A stretch of DNA of 50,789 nt. Source: Arenibacter arenosicollis (GTDB lineage Bacteria > Bacteroidota > Bacteroidia > Flavobacteriales > Flavobacteriaceae). The notes under the pieces are model-generated. The model ran no database searches. It saw only the letters and a list, made by a program, of their open reading frames with translations, and was not told where the DNA came from. Location of the stretch: assembly GCF_014397245.1 (NCBI RefSeq), contig NZ_JACLHY010000032.1, forward strand, positions 1-50,789. The letters run 5' to 3'. This document shows, one piece after another, positions 34,197-43,161 of this stretch; within the stretch, counting starts at the first letter, position 1, and each line of letters begins with the position of its first letter. The position numbers and the translations under genes were made by a program.

Positions 34197-34832
34197 ATGA
34201 AAGTCATCTCAACGAATATAGGAACAGCCACCACCTTTCTTTGGAATGGAAAGGAAGAGCAAACAGGCATTTTCAAATACCCAACCGATGAAGCACTATT
34301 TCTAGGCAAGGTGGATGTCCTGAACGATACCGTTATAGATCGGGTGCACCACGCAGGAATCAGTAAAGCCTGTTACCTTTTTGCCTCAGGCCACCATCCC
34401 TATTGGAAAGGGTTATATCCGGAACTGGAATGGGATTGGGGTATGTTTGGCGAAAATATTACAGTGGAAGGCTTGGATGAATCCCAAATGAGAATCGGTG
34501 ACGTTTATAGTATTGGAAGTGCCTTGGTACAGGTTTCACAACCTAGGGAACCTTGTTATAAGTTAGGTGTACGATTTAGTAACTCTAAAATTTTAAAGCA
34601 ATTTGTAGATTACGCATATTCAGGAACTTATGTTCGCATTTTACAAGAAGGCTATGTAAAAAAAGAGGACCAATTAATTTTGGTTGAAAAATCCAATAAC
34701 ACCCTTACCGTAAAGGAGTGCTTTCAAATTATTCTTTCGAAAGAAAAGGACCCCATTATTTTAAAAAAGGCGATAAATAACCTTTCCTTGCCCGAATACA
34801 AAAGAGAGCGACTTAGGAAGTATATTTGGTAG
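34197..34832 (+). CDS. MOSC-domain protein (YiiM-like)
   Basis: This 211-residue MOSC protein resembles YiiM, which reduces N-hydroxylated bases such as 6-hydroxylaminopurine using molybdenum cofactor. The cofactor-binding cysteine is C120 in QPREPCYKLG; the preceding HHAGISKACY and WGMFGENITVEG segments are typical. I use ATG 34197; an earlier in-frame GTG (34176) adds hydrophobic residues not seen in the family. It is a single gene with a strong terminator. Substrate by homology only. Confidence 0.88.
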   Translation: MKVISTNIGTATTFLWNGKEEQTGIFKYPTDEALFLGKVDVLNDTVIDRVHHAGISKACYLFASGHHPYWKGLYPELEWDWGMFGENITVEGLDESQMRIGDVYSIGSALVQVSQPREPCYKLGVRFSNSKILKQFVDYAYSGTYVRILQEGYVKKEDQLILVEKSNNTLTVKECFQIILSKEKDPIILKKAINNLSLPEYKRERLRKYIW

Positions 34833-34839
34833 AAAATTA

Positions 34840-34866
34840 AAAAAGGGGCCAATTGGCCCCTTTTTC
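34840..34866 (+). terminator. Terminator of the MOSC gene
   Basis: An 11-bp stem (34840-34850 with 34855-34865), GC-rich at its core, with loop AATT and a T tract. It separates the MOSC gene from the convergent secreted-protein gene. Confidence 0.88.
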
Positions 34867-34896
34867 TTTGTTTTTAGTATCTCGATATTGGATTCA

Positions 34897-35484
34897 TTAC
34901 TTCACCGAAACTGTTTCATAATACGTATTGGCACCCTCACTAACGGATACGGTATAGTCATCTTTTACAGCATCTTTAAAGTTAATCATCTTACCTATTA
35001 CCAATTCCGTACCCATTTTCTCAGTAAAAACTACCCTGTTCTCACTATCGATAACATTAATAACTACCGGATTTAGTTTTTGGTTGAAGTAATTTACATA
35101 AAGAATATTACCACTTTTTCTAAAAAATGGTTTTGCCACTTCATTACGAGCAATAACATTTACCTCTGAATCCTCTACACTTATAGTGAACTCTACAGTT
35201 TTGGTAAGGCTTTCCATCTTTAGGTAATAAAGACCTTCTTCCAATTTCGATAAGTCGAATTTTTTAGAGTAATCCTCGTCTTCCCTGATATTCTCTACGA
35301 ATATTTGGTGCTTTTCCGTATCGGTCAAAGTCAATATAGAAGATTCGGTTTGCCTATTTAATTTAAGAACCAATCTTTTTGCTTCTTTAACTGTTGTCAA
35401 GTACATTCCTGGATCGTTGGCCATTGCCATAGTACTACTAAGTAATAAGGCTGCCACTGCTGTTAATTTTAAAACTGCTTTCAT
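34897..35484 (-). CDS. Small secreted protein of unknown function
   Basis: This 195-residue exported protein has the signal peptide MKAVLKLTAVAALLLSSTMAMA. The mature part is mostly beta strand with two Ig-like stretches, one around KFDLSKLEEGLYYLKMES and one around NPVVINVIDSENRVVF to NFKDAVKDDYTVSVSEG. The second resembles the layout of C-terminal sorting or filamin-like domains (strand, turn, DYTVSV, final strand), but I cannot assign a T9SS type A signal with confidence. No cysteine remains after the leader. It is a single gene with a -7 box upstream. Function not recognised. Confidence 0.75.
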   Translation of the reverse strand: MKAVLKLTAVAALLLSSTMAMANDPGMYLTTVKEAKRLVLKLNRQTESSILTLTDTEKHQIFVENIREDEDYSKKFDLSKLEEGLYYLKMESLTKTVEFTISVEDSEVNVIARNEVAKPFFRKSGNILYVNYFNQKLNPVVINVIDSENRVVFTEKMGTELVIGKMINFKDAVKDDYTVSVSEGANTYYETVSVK

Positions 35485-35522
35485 AACATTTTGGATTTAA
35501 GATTAATAAATCATTTATATGG

Positions 35523-35530
35523 CAAATGTA
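35523..35530 (-). promoter_or_regulatory. -7 box (TACATTTG) before the secreted protein
   Basis: On the minus strand TACATTTG fits TAnnTTTG and ends 38 nt before the ATG at 35484. No TTG at the -33 spacing. Confidence 0.4.
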
Positions 35531-35639
35531 GACCAGCAATTCCCTTCCCACTACTCCATAATTCTCCAGTTTATATTCTATTTTACCATCTTGCAATATT
35601 AAATAATTGTTAAGAAGTTAATATAGGACATATTTAAGT

Positions 35640-35647
35640 TAAATTTG
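35640..35647 (+). promoter_or_regulatory. -7 box (TAAATTTG) before the AraC-type regulator
   Basis: TAAATTTG fits TAnnTTTG exactly and ends 43 nt before the ATG at 35691. A TTG lies further upstream than usual (35607), inside a 15-nt word also found before the PBP1A gene. Confidence 0.45.
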
Positions 35648-35690
35648 CACAGAATAGTCGCAAACAGCTGTAATATCTTTACACTACCTA

Positions 35691-36578
35691 ATGAAATTGA
35701 AGGACATGATACCTAAACCTACATTTGAGGTAATAGAACCTGATTTTGGTCATTCTTATACCTATCAACAGTTTGATGAACATCGCCCCAATAAGATAGG
35801 GGTGTGGCACTATCATCCTGAAATTGAACTAGTTTATGTGAACGGAGGATCTGGAAAGAGACAAATTGGAAGCCACGTTTCCTATTATACCGATGGAGAT
35901 TTAATCCTAATTGGATCCAACCTACCCCATTGTGGCTTCACCGATGTACTTACCGGCAATAAAAATGAAAGCGTGGTACAAATGAAACAGGATTTTTTAG
36001 GGAACGATTTTTTCAACATTCCCGAAATGAAAAAAATTCAAAGCCTTTTTCAAATTGCTAAAGGAGGGGTTGCCTTCACTGGTAGTACCAAGAAAAAAAT
36101 TGGTGAAAAAATTGAAATCATGGAATATCAGACCGATTTTCAACGTCTTCTCTCCATTCTTAATATTTTAAATGAATTGGGGAATTCCAAAGAATATCAA
36201 GTTTTGAACGCACAGGGTTTTTCACTTCAAACGGAAGTAAAGGACAATGACAGGATAAATATTGTCTTTAACTATGTAAAAACAAACTTTAAGGAGGAAA
36301 TAACTTTGGAGGAAATTTCAGATTTGGTAAGCATGACGGTTCCCTCATTCTGCAGATATTTTAAAAAAATAACCAACAAGACCTTTATACAGTTTGTAAA
36401 TGAGTGTAGATTGGTACATGCGTCCAAATTATTGGCAGAAAAGCCGATCAGTATAACAGAGGTCTGCTTTGAAAGTGGATTCAATAATTTCTCGCATTTC
36501 AACAAATCTTTTAAAGCCTTTACAGGACAAAATCCTTCCGAATATAGAAATGAATTGAAAAGTGTACTGCAATCGTGA
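35691..36578 (+). CDS. AraC-family transcriptional regulator
   Basis: This is a 295-residue regulator with an N-terminal cupin-type sensor domain (about 20-110, including HYHPEIELVYVNGGSG and GDLILIGSNLPHC) and a C-terminal pair of AraC helix-turn-helix motifs (about 190-290). The first is ITLEEISDLVSMTVPSFCRYFK and the second SITEVCFESGFNNFSHFNKSFK, followed by the usual GQNPSEYR. It is not an Ada protein: no methyl-accepting cysteine domain is seen. Its stop overlaps the GTG start of the alkB-like gene, so both are made together. The effector is unknown. Confidence 0.92.
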   Translation: MKLKDMIPKPTFEVIEPDFGHSYTYQQFDEHRPNKIGVWHYHPEIELVYVNGGSGKRQIGSHVSYYTDGDLILIGSNLPHCGFTDVLTGNKNESVVQMKQDFLGNDFFNIPEMKKIQSLFQIAKGGVAFTGSTKKKIGEKIEIMEYQTDFQRLLSILNILNELGNSKEYQVLNAQGFSLQTEVKDNDRINIVFNYVKTNFKEEITLEEISDLVSMTVPSFCRYFKKITNKTFIQFVNECRLVHASKLLAEKPISITEVCFESGFNNFSHFNKSFKAFTGQNPSEYRNELKSVLQS

Positions 36579-37174
36579 GCAAATTATTTGCCAATAGAAT
36601 AGACCTTCAACTCCCAGATAGTGACATAGTTTACTATCCCAAATTTCTAAATACTACCGAAGCAGATCATTTTTTCAAGGTTCTTAGGAATACTACCCCT
36701 TGGAAACAGGATAACATTACCGTATATGGTAAAACTTACCCCCAGCCAAGGTTAACCGCATTATTTGGCGACCATAACAAGCCCTATTCCTATTCCAACA
36801 TTACCATGAATCCCCATAAGTTTTCGTCTGAATTGCTGGAATTAAGGAAGAAGTTACAAATGGAAATTGGCATACATTTTACAAGCTGTCTTTTAAACCT
36901 ATATAGAGACGGTAAGGATAGTAATGGTTGGCACGCTGATGACGAGAAAGCTTTGGGAGAAAACCCGGCAATTGCATCCATAACCCTTGGGCAAGAACGC
37001 TACTTTCATCTAAAACACAAATTGAACAAGGATTTGAAGCACAAACTAATATTGGAACATGGCAGCCTACTTTTAATGAAGGGAGAAACCCAACACCATT
37101 GGCACCACCAAATCCCTAAAACTAGCAAACCGATAAAGGAACGGATCAATATTACTTTTAGAATTATTAAATAA
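36575..37174 (+). CDS. AlkB-like 2-oxoglutarate/Fe(II) dioxygenase
   Basis: This is a predicted oxidative demethylase of alkylated DNA or RNA bases. Iron ligands are H120 and D122 in WHADDE and the second His in HHWHHQIP (about 177-178). The 2-oxoglutarate signature RINITFR at 190-196 matches RxNxTFR of AlkB. The TVYGKTYPQPR segment fits the nucleotide-recognition lid. Length 199. The start is GTG at 36575, overlapping the AraC stop (GTGA), and there is no better ATG. Coupling to a regulator suggests inducible repair, which is inference. Confidence 0.92.
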   Translation: MSKLFANRIDLQLPDSDIVYYPKFLNTTEADHFFKVLRNTTPWKQDNITVYGKTYPQPRLTALFGDHNKPYSYSNITMNPHKFSSELLELRKKLQMEIGIHFTSCLLNLYRDGKDSNGWHADDEKALGENPAIASITLGQERYFHLKHKLNKDLKHKLILEHGSLLLMKGETQHHWHHQIPKTSKPIKERINITFRIIK

Positions 37175-37203
37175 AAAAATCGGTTACGAAAACCGATTTT
37201 TTT
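37173..37203 (+). terminator. Terminator of the AraC-AlkB unit
   Basis: A 13-bp stem (37173-37185 with 37191-37203) with a 5-nt loop and T tract overlaps the alkB stop codon. Confidence 0.85.
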
Positions 37204-37394
37204 ATGCCTTTGTTATTTCTGCTGGATACTGCCCCTAACCTACCAGGCATTTACGTTAGTCTCCTCACACCCAACTTCAATAATAATAACTCAAATTCTT
37301 TGCCAAAAAATATAAAAATTGGTCAAAAGCCATGATTTTTTCGATAATAAGTATAAATAAACCAACATAACCCCTTGAATTAAAGACCACTTAA

Positions 37395-37603
37395 CCTGTT
37401 AACGAATTCCTGATCAAAGGATTAGCTTTCACGGGACCAACTACTGATCTAATCGGACGTGGATTGGTTTATGACTTTCCTATGCATTGGAAAGCAACAT
37501 TTACATATTTTGGATATTTATAGGACTTTTAAGCATTGTAGTTTCCTATATTAGCCTAAAGGTAATCAAGGCTTATATCCATATTGCTAAAAGCTACTTA
37601 TGA
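37395..37603 (+). pseudogene. Possible remnant of a membrane-protein gene
   Basis: The 394-nt gap between the alkB terminator and the nuclease gene has two overlapping open frames. Frame one (37395-37523) reads like protein (FLIKGLAFTGPTTDLIGRG) but has no start; frame two (37475-37603) encodes a hydrophobic helix (YIFWIFIGLLSIVVSYISLK) and a basic tail before TGA. Together they look like the 3' end of a frameshifted gene. The rest of the gap (37204-37394) shows nothing I can name. Coding origin is uncertain. Confidence 0.3.
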
Positions 37604-38371
37604 AAATAGGTCGTTAAGAACTTTGGCCAAGCGGAGACCTCCTTTTTGTAGTTGTTGTTCCACTGTTTCCCAATATTTATAACTATAGGCATACCCCAAT
37701 TTTTCGCCTTCCTCTACCGAAAGATAGAGTTCATTGGCCACATCCTGGGATTCCTCTACCCAGTCATATAAATTTCCATGTTGAATGTTCTTAATTTCAC
37801 TCTTGTTAAGCCTGGGTAAATTATTTGCCAATTCCATATAGCTCATTCCGTAATCATCGATCATGTTGGAATCCCACAATCTATGCAAATTGGTACCTCT
37901 TCCGAACCATTGCAAGTGAATATCGTTCCCTCCTTTATCCTCCAGCCTACCGACGTGCATAGGTTGGTGCAAATCACCGATCAAATGGATCAACATTTTC
38001 AAATAAAACTTTTTATCGACCGCACTACTATTTTTATCCTTAACAATTTCTATGCACTTTTCAATTCCTTTAACTATATCTCCCTCCCCACTGGGCTGAA
38101 CCTCGGTATATTTTTTGTCCGCCGGAAAATTTACATAATGCCACGGTCCAAATTTGGCATAGCTTCTATCAGCCTTTATTTCATCGGCATAATTTGAAGC
38201 CAAGGCCAATCCTTCTCCATTTAAAAGGCTGTTGATAGCTCTTTTTGCTTTTCTTGACAAATGTTGCTGCGCAACTTCCCCTATAGTCCTGTGTCCGGTC
38301 TTAGACCATTCCAAATTATTGCCGTAGCCAAATTGGAGCATAAGAAAACAAAGTGCAATTATTTTTTTCAT
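37598..38371 (-). CDS. S1/P1-type zinc nuclease
   Basis: This is a secreted phosphodiesterase of the S1/P1 family that degrades single-stranded nucleic acids and 3'-nucleotides using three zinc ions. After the signal peptide (MKKIIALCFLMLQFGYG) come W22, placed as the expected N-terminal zinc ligand of the mature enzyme, and GHRTIG. Further ligands lie in HLIGDLHQPMHVG, GGNDIH and LHRLWDS. Length 257, as in the family. It probably serves phosphate or nucleotide scavenging. Single gene; its stop overlaps the end of the possible remnant on the other strand. Confidence 0.93.
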   Translation of the reverse strand: MKKIIALCFLMLQFGYGNNLEWSKTGHRTIGEVAQQHLSRKAKRAINSLLNGEGLALASNYADEIKADRSYAKFGPWHYVNFPADKKYTEVQPSGEGDIVKGIEKCIEIVKDKNSSAVDKKFYLKMLIHLIGDLHQPMHVGRLEDKGGNDIHLQWFGRGTNLHRLWDSNMIDDYGMSYMELANNLPRLNKSEIKNIQHGNLYDWVEESQDVANELYLSVEEGEKLGYAYSYKYWETVEQQLQKGGLRLAKVLNDLFS

Positions 38372-38530
38372 TTATATTTTTAATTGATTTTATTATTGGA
38401 TTCACTTGTGTCCAAGTAAAGTCTTTTGAGTCAAAATATTGATTGATGGAACTCTATGTTTTTAGAGCTAAATATTATATTGTGCCACTTGAAATTGGCC
38501 TCCAAAAATAACAAATTGGAATTTAAGTAA

Positions 38531-38559
38531 TTGTTAAGAAGTACTCCCATTTAATTTTT
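38531..38559 (+). promoter_or_regulatory. Probable promoter of the PBP1A gene
   Basis: TTG (38531-38533), an 18-nt spacer and TAATTTTT (38552-38559, 7 of 8 positions) fit the consensus. The box ends 35 nt before the ATG. Confidence 0.45.
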
Positions 38560-38594
38560 TAATTTGATCTTGCAGTACTTAATTATTAAAATTG

Positions 38595-40850
38595 ATGTTC
38601 AAGAAAATAAAAAATCCATTCCTCCGGATTGGAATCCTTTCTTTATTGGTAGTCGGAAGCAGCGTTTTCTTGTTGTTGCTGGCCATATATTTAGGCGCTT
38701 GGGGCAAGATACCCAATACAAATGAGCTCTCTGATTTCAGGTACCAAAGAGCTTCCGAGGTCTATTCTGCAGATAGCGTACTGATTGGGAAATATTTTCT
38801 GTTTGATAGGCAGCCCATACAATTTGAAGCTGTACCCAAAAATTTGATTGAGGCCTTGGTGGCTATTGAGGATGAGCGGTTTTATGATCATTCCGGAATA
38901 GACTACAAGAGCTTGCTCCGCGTAGCTTTCAAGACTATCCTGATGCAAGATCAATCTGCCGGTGGCGGAAGTACCCTTAGTCAACAACTTGCAAAAAACC
39001 TATATCCCAGGGAAAAATCCGGAAAGTTCAATCTGGCCATATCAAAATTGAAGGAAATGATAATTGCTTCAAGACTGGAATCCATTTATTCCAAAAACGA
39101 TATTCTAATGCTCTATCTGAACACCGTTTCTTTTGGGGACAACACCTTCGGTATAGAAAGTGCTTCTTTAAAATTCTTCAACAAATCAGCAAAGGAACTT
39201 AAATTGGAAGAAAGCGCAACCCTTGTAGGCATGTTGAAGGCAACCTACGGTTATAACCCCCGTGTTTTCCCAAAGAACAGCCTTAACAGACGAAATTTGG
39301 TATTGCAGTCCATGTATTCCAATAATTTTATTTCACAACAGGAGGCAGATAGTCTTAAACAACTTCCGCTACAACTTAATTACAGGGATTACGATTATAA
39401 TCAGGGAATTGCTCCTTATTTTAGGGAAGAAGTGAGAAAACAAATGTTAGGTTGGGCCAAAGCGCAGAGAGAAAAGGGACAAGATTATAATATTTACACT
39501 TCGGGCCTTAAAATATACACCACATTGGATTCCAAAATGCAAATTTTGGCTGAAGAAGCTATGGTACAACATATGAAAGGACTTCAAAACAATTTTGAAA
39601 AAAGTTACGGCAATCGAGCGCCATGGAAAAGTGATAAAAAACTCATCAATAAAATCATACAGAGTTCAGACCCCTACAAAAAGTGGAAAAATGCGGGACT
39701 AAAAGAAGATCAAATAATGGATTCCATGAACTTAAAAAAAGAAATACAGCTAAGTGATTGGAACCAGGATGAAATGCGTTCTGCCAGCACAGTGGATAGC
39801 CTACTGCATTACCTTAAATTCTTAAATACTGGTTCGCTATCCATAGACCCCAAAACGGGAGCCGTTAAAACATGGATCGGTGGAATTAATTTTAAACACT
39901 TCAAATACGACCACATTTCGCAAAGCAAACGCCAAGTGGGCTCTGCATTTAAACCCATTGTTTACACCGCCGCCCTTGAAAACGGCATAGCGCCCTGTAC
40001 TTACTTTTCAGCGCAAGAGGTAGCCTACGAAAATATGGAAGGTTGGTCCCCCAGCAATTCTGGCAAAAAAGACGAGGCCTACCTAAATTACTCTATGGAA
40101 GAGGCCTTGAGTAACTCAGTTAATACCGTTGCAGTTAAGGTATTGGAAAAAACAGGTATTTCCAAGGTGATACAACAAGCCAAAAAAATGGGCATCGATA
40201 CCAAATTGCCCTCATTACCCTCTTTGGCTTTGGGTACTGCCGAAATTAAGATCAATGAACTTGCAGGTGCTTTTGCTAGCTATTTGAACAACGGTAAATC
40301 TGTAACTCCTTTTTTAATTGAGCGCATTACTAATGAAAAGGACTCCGTAATAGAAATTTTTAAACCTGTAGTAGCCGAAAAAAGAGCCTTTTCCGAAGAA
40401 AATGGCCAGATAATGATAGAGATGATGAAGGCTACTGTAAATAGTGGTACCGCCGCCCGTATACGCTCCACCTACGGAATTAAAAACGATATTGCCGGAA
40501 AAACCGGGACTACACAGAACAACAAAGATGCTTGGTTTGTAGCCTTGACGCCTAAGCTACTTAATATTACGTGGGTGGGATTGGACAATCACGAAATTGG
40601 CTTCAATAGTACCAGTTTGGGACAGGGGGCCAACGCGGCACTGCCCATTTTTGCCTTGTGGATACAGAAACTAAATGCCGATAAATCCTTCAATTATATA
40701 ACCAGGGCCAAATTTCCTACTCCAACGTCTTCGGTGATGAGTGAATTGAATTGCGACCCCATAAAAAGGGATGGTTTTTTCAAAAGACTTTTCAAAAATC
40801 CCAAGAAAAAGAAAATCAAGGATTTTAAAACAAGTAATAATAAAACCTAG
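38595..40850 (+). CDS. mrcA: Penicillin-binding protein 1A (bifunctional)
   Basis: This is an inner-membrane peptidoglycan synthase with glycosyltransferase and transpeptidase domains. A membrane anchor lies at about 10-32. The GT51 domain has the catalytic Glu in EDERFYDH (E92-D-E94) and GGGSTLSQQLAKNLYP. The transpeptidase has S450-x-x-K453 in VGSAFKPIVY, SxN in ALSNSVNTVA and KTGTT starting at K636. Length 751 is usual. I start at ATG 38595; a TTG one codon earlier is also in frame. The tail is Lys-rich (KRLFKNPKKKKIK). It is transcribed alone. Confidence 0.95.
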   Translation: MFKKIKNPFLRIGILSLLVVGSSVFLLLLAIYLGAWGKIPNTNELSDFRYQRASEVYSADSVLIGKYFLFDRQPIQFEAVPKNLIEALVAIEDERFYDHSGIDYKSLLRVAFKTILMQDQSAGGGSTLSQQLAKNLYPREKSGKFNLAISKLKEMIIASRLESIYSKNDILMLYLNTVSFGDNTFGIESASLKFFNKSAKELKLEESATLVGMLKATYGYNPRVFPKNSLNRRNLVLQSMYSNNFISQQEADSLKQLPLQLNYRDYDYNQGIAPYFREEVRKQMLGWAKAQREKGQDYNIYTSGLKIYTTLDSKMQILAEEAMVQHMKGLQNNFEKSYGNRAPWKSDKKLINKIIQSSDPYKKWKNAGLKEDQIMDSMNLKKEIQLSDWNQDEMRSASTVDSLLHYLKFLNTGSLSIDPKTGAVKTWIGGINFKHFKYDHISQSKRQVGSAFKPIVYTAALENGIAPCTYFSAQEVAYENMEGWSPSNSGKKDEAYLNYSMEEALSNSVNTVAVKVLEKTGISKVIQQAKKMGIDTKLPSLPSLALGTAEIKINELAGAFASYLNNGKSVTPFLIERITNEKDSVIEIFKPVVAEKRAFSEENGQIMIEMMKATVNSGTAARIRSTYGIKNDIAGKTGTTQNNKDAWFVALTPKLLNITWVGLDNHEIGFNSTSLGQGANAALPIFALWIQKLNADKSFNYITRAKFPTPTSSVMSELNCDPIKRDGFFKRLFKNPKKKKIKDFKTSNNKT

Positions 40851-41007
40851 GGCTTTAAACCATTTATTCTGGCTCCAGCTATCAATTTGTTATTCCTAAA
40901 TTGTGATTCCAAAAGTACTATTCATACAAATCAATGCCCTATTTTATTGTGAAACCATATCTTTGGAAACGAAACGATTTAAAAACTAAAATTCCCTATC
41001 TTATAAT

Positions 41008-41811
41008 ATGGATTTCAAAATTTTATGTTCCGATTTGGACGGCACCTTATTGACTTTTAAGGATAATGTGTCCGATTTTACGATTGCAGAGATCAAAAGA
41101 ATTAAGGAACACCTGAGGATTATATTGGTTTCGGCAAGAATGCCACAATCCATGACTTATATTCAAAAAAATCTAGGGATAGAAAACGAACCTATTATAT
41201 GTTATAATGGGGCATTGGTACTACATGGATCAAAAGAATTGCTCTCCACTTATATTGATATGGGTCAAATAGTTTCCATTTATGACATGGCCGAAGAAGT
41301 AGGAATTCAGCTAGGGCTTTATTCCAAAAGCGAATGGTATGTGGAAATGGACTCGGAGCGGGTCCAAAAAGAAATAAAGTATACAAAAACTCTACCCACC
41401 TACAGAGACACAAAAGAAACCATAAAGGATTGGACTGCTAGAAAAATGGGAGCCCACAAGATTATGCTGATGGGGAACAAGGAAAATACCGATATACTTT
41501 TCCCTGTACTACAAAAGAATTTTGCCAAAACATTGAACCTCTATAGGTCCAATGATACCCTGATCGAAATTGCCCCTAAGTCGGTTTCCAAATTAACGGC
41601 CATAAAATTACTACTTCAAGAACATGAAAGTTTAAACGACGTTATTGCCTTTGGGGATAACTACAATGATATGGAAATGCTGCAAAATGTTGGACGTGGT
41701 ATAGCGGTAGCCAATGCACGTGAGGAAGTAAAACATATTGCCAGTGATCTTGCCCTCAAAAATTCTGAGGATGGGGTGGCCCATTACATAAAACAGCATA
41801 TTTTAATTTGA
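41008..41811 (+). CDS. HAD-IIB (Cof-like) phosphatase
   Basis: This is a cytoplasmic phosphatase of the haloacid dehalogenase superfamily, Cof type. Motif I is DLDGT at residues 9-13 (nucleophile D9), motif II is in ILVSARMP, motif III is the conserved Lys near APKSVSKL, and motif IV is AFGDNYNDMEML. A C2-type cap lies between. Length 267 is typical. Members act on sugar phosphates, flavin precursors or pyridoxal phosphate; which one cannot be told here. It precedes the DUF819 gene, whose -7-like box overlaps its stop. Confidence 0.92.
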   Translation: MDFKILCSDLDGTLLTFKDNVSDFTIAEIKRIKEHLRIILVSARMPQSMTYIQKNLGIENEPIICYNGALVLHGSKELLSTYIDMGQIVSIYDMAEEVGIQLGLYSKSEWYVEMDSERVQKEIKYTKTLPTYRDTKETIKDWTARKMGAHKIMLMGNKENTDILFPVLQKNFAKTLNLYRSNDTLIEIAPKSVSKLTAIKLLLQEHESLNDVIAFGDNYNDMEMLQNVGRGIAVANAREEVKHIASDLALKNSEDGVAHYIKQHILI

Positions 41812-41812
41812 T

Positions 41813-41820
41813 TATATTTG
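41813..41820 (+). promoter_or_regulatory. -7 box (TATATTTG) before the DUF819 gene
   Basis: TATATTTG fits TAnnTTTG and starts 2 nt after the HAD gene stop. It would give a leader of about 30 nt for the ATG at 41855. No TTG at -33 spacing. Confidence 0.4.
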
Positions 41821-41854
41821 GCCCAATTGACAAGCCTTATTGAATAGATTTTTT

Positions 41855-43117
41855 ATGAGCGACCCGATAATTACCAACGATACCGTTGTATTTGGACTAC
41901 TTACCCTTTGTCTTGGATTTATATTTTACACCTCTTCCATAAAAACTGGCTTTTGGAGTAAATTTTACAATATAGTACCAGCAGTACTAATGTGCTACGT
42001 TTTACCCTCTATTTTAGCCAGTAGTGGTTTAATATCGGACGAGATATCCAACTTATATTTTATGGCCAGTAGGTATTTACTGCCTGCAGCCTTAATTTTA
42101 ATGACTTTAAGTATCGACCTTAAGGCTATAGCCAATTTGGGATCCAAAGCCTTGATAATGTTTTTGACCGGTACGGTGGGGATTATCATTGGTGGACCAT
42201 TGGCCATTTTATTAATATCTATATTCTCTCCCGAAACCGTTGGAGGGAACGATTTTGATGCCATTTGGAGAGGCTTGGCCACAATTGCCGGTAGTTGGAT
42301 CGGAGGTGGCGCCAACCAAGCTGCAATGCTCGAAATATATCAGTACAACCCTGATAAGTATGGGGGAATGGTTTTGGTTGATATTGTGGTTGCCAATGTT
42401 TGGATGGCCATTATTTTACTGGGCGTGGGCAAAACACAAAAAATAGACCGCTGGCTTAAAGCGGACACCTCAGCTATTGAAGAACTTAGAATAAAAGTTT
42501 CGAAGTTTACCGAAAAAATAACTAGGGTTCCCACTTTGAAGGATTATATGATGATGCTTTTCTTTGCCTTTACGGGAGTTGGTATTTCCCATTTTTTTGG
42601 GGATTATATCAGTTCATATTTGACCAGCACCTATGAAAGTGTTAGCGATAATAAAAGTTTTTTATCCTTTTTAGGCTCCAGCTTCTTTTGGATGGTGGTC
42701 CTTGCAACCATAGTAGGAATAGTATTTTCCTTTACCAAAGCCAAGAATTATGAAGGTGCGGGCGCTAGTAAATTGGGCAGCGTATTTATTTATATCCTAG
42801 TGGCAACTATTGGCATGAAAATGGACTTGGGCAAGGTGTTTGAAAACCCTGGCTTGATTGCCATTGGTTTTGTTTGGATTACGATTCATGCCGTTTTGTT
42901 GATCGTTGTAGCCAAGTTGATCAAGGCTCCCTATTTCTTTCTTGCCGTGGGCAGTCAGGCCAACGTGGGGGGAGCGGCGTCGGCCCCTGTGGTCGCTGCG
43001 GAATTTCACCCATCCTTAACCTCGGTTGGGGTTTTATTGGCCGTTTTTGGCTATGTAGTAGGTACTGGCGGTGCCATACTTTGTACAATTCTTATGGAAA
43101 TTGCATCAAAAGTTTAA
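41855..43117 (+). CDS. DUF819-family membrane protein
   Basis: This integral membrane protein of 420 residues has about 10-12 helices and glycine-rich turns such as GSWIGGGANQAAM and SQANVGGAASAPVVAAEFHPS, which are the marks of the DUF819 (YjcL-like) family. The symmetric placing of the two Gly-Ala-rich motifs suggests a two-fold transporter fold. The substrate is unknown; some family members occur beside peptide-recycling enzymes, but none is here. I use ATG 41855; TTG 41840 is also in frame but less likely. Confidence 0.88.
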   Translation: MSDPIITNDTVVFGLLTLCLGFIFYTSSIKTGFWSKFYNIVPAVLMCYVLPSILASSGLISDEISNLYFMASRYLLPAALILMTLSIDLKAIANLGSKALIMFLTGTVGIIIGGPLAILLISIFSPETVGGNDFDAIWRGLATIAGSWIGGGANQAAMLEIYQYNPDKYGGMVLVDIVVANVWMAIILLGVGKTQKIDRWLKADTSAIEELRIKVSKFTEKITRVPTLKDYMMMLFFAFTGVGISHFFGDYISSYLTSTYESVSDNKSFLSFLGSSFFWMVVLATIVGIVFSFTKAKNYEGAGASKLGSVFIYILVATIGMKMDLGKVFENPGLIAIGFVWITIHAVLLIVVAKLIKAPYFFLAVGSQANVGGAASAPVVAAEFHPSLTSVGVLLAVFGYVVGTGGAILCTILMEIASKV

Positions 43118-43136
43118 AATTCCATAAACTTTATTG

Positions 43137-43144
43137 ATATTTGC
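43137..43144 (+). promoter_or_regulatory. Near-consensus -7 box before the DUF4369 lipoprotein
   Basis: GATATTTG matches TAnnTTTG at all but the first base and ends 17 nt before the ATG at 43162. Confidence 0.3.
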
Positions 43145-43161
43145 GCTTCAATAAAAATACT

